A program made the translations under genes and the position numbers. Of a stretch of DNA of 16,822 bases, positions 13,433 to 16,822 are shown piece after piece. A model generated the notes under the pieces. The model had not been told where the DNA came from, did no database searches, and saw only the letters and a list, made by a program, of their open reading frames with translations. This DNA comes from JAEHDI01 sp035455185 (GTDB lineage: Bacteria > Acidobacteriota > Terriglobia > Bryobacterales > Bryobacteraceae): assembly GCA_035455185.1 (NCBI GenBank), contig DATIFQ010000143.1:1-16822 (forward strand), read 5' to 3'. Every line of letters begins with the position of its first letter. Positions within the stretch are counted from its first letter, which is position 1.

Positions 13433-15709
13433 CGCACACAACAGCCGGCGAAGCAGGCGCGGTCCTCGGATCGCATCTATCGGTTCGACGATCAACTTGA
13501 AACGGCGGCGTCCGTCTCGGCAGCGAATGTCTCGACCGCTGCGAGGGTGACTGACCCGGTTGTGTGGAAGAACTTCTACACCGAGAAAGACGCCACCTGG
13601 GAACTGCTTCGAGGTAACATGGGCCTCCGTGACGGCGATCTCATCGTGAAGGGGGATGGCGGATCGCCCGTGATCGTCTCGCCGAAGGCGTTTCCGATCG
13701 ACTGGAGCCTGTTCGAGAGCGTTCAGATCCGGATGATGGCCGAGGGCGGTTCGGAAGTCAAGATCAAGATCGGCGACCTGGAGATGAAACGGAAACTGGC
13801 CCCGCCGAAGCAGTATCAGGTCTACCGTTTTGACGTGAATCTCGACGTGCCCCGTGGCAGCCGGCCGCTCGCGATCATGCCGACGGACAGCCCGATTCAC
13901 CTCGCGGCCATCGACTTCATCGAACTCGTGCCGCGCAGGACGAGTTTTCCGAAGGCGGTGGGCCGCCATTTCACCGGAAAACGCGACGAATACCGAAATA
14001 CGATCTACGCCCATTCCCCATCCAAGATTGCCTACGAAGTGCGCGTGCCCGAGAAAGGGCTGCTGAGTTTCGGAGTCGGAGTCGCGGAGAAGGGCAAGTC
14101 GGTCACCTTTCGTGTGCTCGCGGATGGGTCGAGCACGCCTCTCTACTCGAAATCACTGGACGATCCAGATATCTGGGTGGACGCCAGTGTAGACCTGTCC
14201 GCGTTCGCCGGCAGGACCACCAAGCTGGTCTTTGAAACTGGTTCCGAGTCGCGGGGCGCTGTCGGCATGTGGGCCAATCCGCTGCTCACTGTCCGAGCGC
14301 CGAAAGCGCGGCCGAATGTTTTGGTCTACCTCGTGTGCAGCCTCAGGCCGGACCACACTAGCCTGTACGGTTACACGAGGGAAACCACGCCGTTCCTCAA
14401 ACGGCTCGGCGCATCCAGCGTGGTCTTCGATGACGCGCAGGCACAGGCCCCGTGGACGAAGGCCTCGGTGCCGTCGCTGCTGACCTCGCTCTACGCGTAC
14501 ACGCACGGCATCGCTCGCGACACAGACGCAATTCCGCAGGGCGCCACCACGATGGCCGAGACCCTGCGTGCCGCCGGATACGTCACGGCCAGTGTCGTGA
14601 CCAATCCGTTTGCCGGGCGGGTATCCGGGCTCGAGAAGGGTGTGGATTACCTGATGGAGTACGCGGTCGTTCACCGCCAGCGAACGGACGAAGTTGACCG
14701 TGGGACCGACTCCGCGGCCTTGAATAAGGTGATCATTCCTTGGCTGGAACAGCATCGGAACGAGCCTTTCTTCCTCTATGCCCATGCGACCGACCCACAC
14801 GCTCCCTATCGTCCTCCAGCCGGCTTCGAGGAGAAGTTCGCAAATCCCGCGGAGAGCGTCGCCTTCGACCGTGACTACGACCGGCTTCGCGACAAACTGC
14901 AGTACGGCGGTGGGGCCACCATCAGTCGAGCCAACAGCAAGGCGAAGGGTATCGACCCTGATTCCTTCTTGCGCCGTGCCATTGACCGTTACGACGGAGA
15001 GATTCTCCACAATGACCACAGCCTCGAAGTCCTGGTCAACAAACTGAAGGAACTCGGCCTGCTCGATAACACCCTGCTCGTCGTCCTTTCGGATCACGGC
15101 GAGGAATTCTGGGATCATGGCTGGACCGCCCATGGCCACTCGCTCTATCAGGAACTGACACACACCGTCTTACTGATGTCGAACTCGAAGCTGTTGCCTA
15201 CCCCACGGCGCGTGCCGGACACCGTCCAGTTGATCGACCTGATGCCGACGCTGATCGAGATGCTCGGAATCCAACCCAAGGGCATCATCCAGGGCCAGAG
15301 TCTCGTGCCACTACTGAAAGGCCGGCCGCTGAGGCGCAAGGTTCCGGTGATGTCCTCCAAGCCGCGGCATCCCCTAGCCAAGCCGACCGGCTTCGTTCCG
15401 GAGAATCGGACGGGCACGTTCGCCATCTGGGACGGGCCGTGGAAATTGCTGTACCGGGACCAAGCCCGGCTGGCGGGTTTGCCCGAAGTGGAACTGTATG
15501 AACGCCGCGGTGATCGCGGGGAAACGACGAACGTGGCGGTACAGAATCCAGATGTCGTCAAGAAGTTGAGGGCCGAGATCGACCGATGGATGAAAGCCCA
15601 GGACCAGATCAAGAAACTGCTTGGGCCGGGAGGAACGACGACCCTCGACAAACAGTCGATCGAACGTCTGCGCAGCCTTGGATACCTCGGCGGCAAATCG
15701 TCTCAGTAA
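13358..15709 (+). CDS. Lipoprotein sulfatase / alkaline-phosphatase-superfamily protein with altered metal site
   Basis: The product is 783 residues from ATG 13358. An upstream ATG at 13286 would destroy the signal peptide. The signal ends LLLGASC with a likely lipidated Cys25. Residues 30-315 are beta-rich, without a family I can name. The sulfatase domain starts at 'RPNVLVYLVCSLRPDH' (318-333) and continues with 'APWTKASVPSLLTSLY' (364-379), 'ATDPHAPYRPP' (477-487), 'LSDHGEEFWDHGWTAHGHSLY' split around 578-597, and 'DLMPTLIEMLGI'. The nucleophile position that is Cys or Ser in formylglycine sulfatases is Thr367, with no CxPSR motif, so formylglycine activation is unlikely. The metal-binding Asp of 'DTLR' is Cys327. 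D579 and H580 remain. The tail 'LRSLGYLGG' is typical of the acidobacterial group. It could be a hydrolase of sulfate or phosphate esters, a transferase, or a pseudoenzyme. It is cotranscribed with the GH20 gene 25 bp downstream. Confidence 0.9.
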   Translation: MSALRQSSVFGAVLSVGVLLLGASCRTQQPAKQARSSDRIYRFDDQLETAASVSAANVSTAARVTDPVVWKNFYTEKDATWELLRGNMGLRDGDLIVKGDGGSPVIVSPKAFPIDWSLFESVQIRMMAEGGSEVKIKIGDLEMKRKLAPPKQYQVYRFDVNLDVPRGSRPLAIMPTDSPIHLAAIDFIELVPRRTSFPKAVGRHFTGKRDEYRNTIYAHSPSKIAYEVRVPEKGLLSFGVGVAEKGKSVTFRVLADGSSTPLYSKSLDDPDIWVDASVDLSAFAGRTTKLVFETGSESRGAVGMWANPLLTVRAPKARPNVLVYLVCSLRPDHTSLYGYTRETTPFLKRLGASSVVFDDAQAQAPWTKASVPSLLTSLYAYTHGIARDTDAIPQGATTMAETLRAAGYVTASVVTNPFAGRVSGLEKGVDYLMEYAVVHRQRTDEVDRGTDSAALNKVIIPWLEQHRNEPFFLYAHATDPHAPYRPPAGFEEKFANPAESVAFDRDYDRLRDKLQYGGGATISRANSKAKGIDPDSFLRRAIDRYDGEILHNDHSLEVLVNKLKELGLLDNTLLVVLSDHGEEFWDHGWTAHGHSLYQELTHTVLLMSNSKLLPTPRRVPDTVQLIDLMPTLIEMLGIQPKGIIQGQSLVPLLKGRPLRRKVPVMSSKPRHPLAKPTGFVPENRTGTFAIWDGPWKLLYRDQARLAGLPEVELYERRGDRGETTNVAVQNPDVVKKLRAEIDRWMKAQDQIKKLLGPGGTTTLDKQSIERLRSLGYLGGKSSQ

Positions 15710-15734
15710 TTTCGGACAGGAATTGGACACACGT

Positions 15735-16822
15735 ATGCCGGCATACCGCACACTCGGACTCCTGCTTTGCTTGTTTAGTATTCTTTCCGCGGAGACCTCG
15801 ACCTCATTGTGGTCGCGCGGGTACTCGATCGTTCCGTCGCCACAACGTGTTCAGCTCGACGGCCAAGACGTTGTGCTGGGCACCTCATGGACCGTAGATG
15901 CCGGGCCTCTCGGCCCGCGACATATCGCGGCTCGCACATTGCTTCGGGACTTCGAGTCTCTGCACGGGTTGACGCTGAAAACTGGTGGAAGAGACGCCTC
16001 GATTCGGCTGTCCATCGCTCCCGGAACCGTCATTACCGGCGGCGACGAGGAGATTGACCGGCAGGGCTATCGGCTGACCATCCGCCCGGACCGGATCGAG
16101 ATCATGGGCAATGCCGAAGAAGGCCTGTTCTACGGCGTTCAATCTCTGCTGCAACTTGCGAGACGGTCGGCCGATGGTAGGTTGACCGTACCGCGCGTGG
16201 TGATCGAAGATTGGCCAAGTCTCCAATTGCGATTCCTGCACTGGGACACCAAGCACCACCAGGACCGCATGGAAACGCTGAAGCGGTATCTCGACTGGGC
16301 CGCCCGTCTCAAGGTGAACATGATCGGCTTCGAGCTTGAAGACAAGTTCGAGTATCCGGCGCATCCCGTGATCGGTGCTCCGGGAGCGTTCACTACTGCG
16401 GAGTTGCAGGAACTCGTCGACTACGGGCTGGAACGGTATATCCAGGTCGTGCCGGAGATTCAGTCCCCGGCGCACATGGCCTACGTGCTGAAGCATCCGG
16501 AGTTCGCCGGCCTGCGATCCAACGGGAACAACTACATGGCGAACCTGTGCGATGAGCGTTCGTACGACCTGATCTTCTCGATGTACGACGACGTTATCAA
16601 GGCGACGAAAGGCGTGGGCTATTTCTTCGTTTCCACCGACGAAATCTACTACGCTGGCGACGACCCAGGGTGTAAGGAGCCCTATAATCCAGTCAATCGC
16701 AGTCTTAAGTGGGCGGAGTTCGCCAAGCGCGCCCGCGATTTTCTTGCGTCGCGCAATCGCAGGATGCTTGCATGGGTGGAATATCCTCTCCTGCCCGAAC
16801 ACGTGAAGCTGCTGCCTCCGGA
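15735..16822 (+). CDS. GH20-type beta-N-acetylhexosaminidase, N-terminal part (3' truncated)
   Basis: The frame from ATG 15735 is open for 362 codons to the window edge with no stop, so the C-terminus is missing. A signal peptide (MPAYRTLGLLLCLFSILSAE) leads into the small GH20b domain (about 30-155). There 'QGYRLTIRPDRIEIMGNAEE' and 'GLFYGVQSLLQL' are characteristic. The catalytic TIM barrel starts near 'PSLQLRFLHWDTKHH' (161-175). Its Asp-Glu pair for substrate-assisted catalysis is D302-E303 in 'FFVSTDEIYYAG'. GH20 enzymes remove terminal GlcNAc or GalNAc. The motif around the pair is STDE rather than the common GxDE, and 'LHWD' replaces the common 'RGxxLD', so this is a divergent subgroup. 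GGA lies 7 nt before the ATG. The gap after the sulfatase is 25 bp, so one operon is likely. Confidence 0.85.
   Translation, partial: MPAYRTLGLLLCLFSILSAETSTSLWSRGYSIVPSPQRVQLDGQDVVLGTSWTVDAGPLGPRHIAARTLLRDFESLHGLTLKTGGRDASIRLSIAPGTVITGGDEEIDRQGYRLTIRPDRIEIMGNAEEGLFYGVQSLLQLARRSADGRLTVPRVVIEDWPSLQLRFLHWDTKHHQDRMETLKRYLDWAARLKVNMIGFELEDKFEYPAHPVIGAPGAFTTAELQELVDYGLERYIQVVPEIQSPAHMAYVLKHPEFAGLRSNGNNYMANLCDERSYDLIFSMYDDVIKATKGVGYFFVSTDEIYYAGDDPGCKEPYNPVNRSLKWAEFAKRARDFLASRNRRMLAWVEYPLLPEHVKLLPP

Noticed and set aside
14153..15163. 336-codon open frame on the minus strand opposite the sulfatase
   Set aside because: Antisense to conserved sulfatase motifs, with no domain of its own.
15885..16802. 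305-codon open frame on the minus strand at the right edge
   Set aside because: It lies opposite the GH20 gene, whose plus-strand frame carries conserved motifs and continues to the window end.

Overview
The window looks like chromosomal DNA from an Acidobacteriota bacterium, probably of the Solibacter/Bryobacter type. This is inferred from the GC-rich sequence, an Oar-like TonB-dependent receptor with an N-terminal carboxypeptidase-regulatory-like domain, secreted Gfo/Idh/MocA proteins, a secreted Kelch protein and a sulfatase ending in the 'LRSLGYLGG' tail common in that phylum. No rRNA, tRNA, CRISPR array, transposase or phage gene is visible.

Layout. (1) Bases 1-3143, plus strand: the 3' part of a Gfo/Idh/MocA oxidoreductase followed 11 bp later by a secreted Kelch beta-propeller protein. 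(2) Bases 6134-3124, minus strand: a two-gene operon, a secreted YtcJ-like amidohydrolase followed by a Tat-exported GH109-type (NAD-dependent glycosidase-like) Gfo/Idh protein. (3) Bases 6141-7862, plus strand: a secreted protein with a transglutaminase-like Cys-His-Asp arrangement, starting only 6 bp from the divergent amidohydrolase start. (4) Bases 9092-7803, minus strand: a ROK-family (NagC/Mlc-like) transcription regulator. (5) Bases 9093-9313: a divergent control region with two opposed sigma70-like promoters and a strong inverted repeat between them. (6) Bases 9314-12901: the 1195-residue Oar-like receptor, ending at a clear intrinsic terminator. (7) Bases 12902-13357: an intergenic stretch with a decayed duplicate of the terminator plus lipoprotein leader of the next gene, and a 36-codon leader ORF that overlaps the next start codon. 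(8) Bases 13358 to the end, plus strand: a lipoprotein sulfatase followed 25 bp later by a GH20-type beta-N-acetylhexosaminidase cut off by the window edge. This last gene is open to the window end with no stop codon.

Functional reading (inference). GH109, GH20, a sulfatase, an outer-membrane receptor and a NagC-like ROK regulator together suggest an envelope-level system for breaking down and importing an N-acetyl-amino-sugar glycan, possibly sulfated. The YtcJ-like amidohydrolase, Kelch protein and transglutaminase-like protein would be accessory functions whose substrates cannot be read from sequence. The most unusual points are the sulfatase, which has Cys where a metal-binding Asp is expected; the duplicated terminator/leader cassette ahead of it; the kinase-dead, zinc-site-poor ROK protein; and the extremely tight divergent and convergent gene packing.
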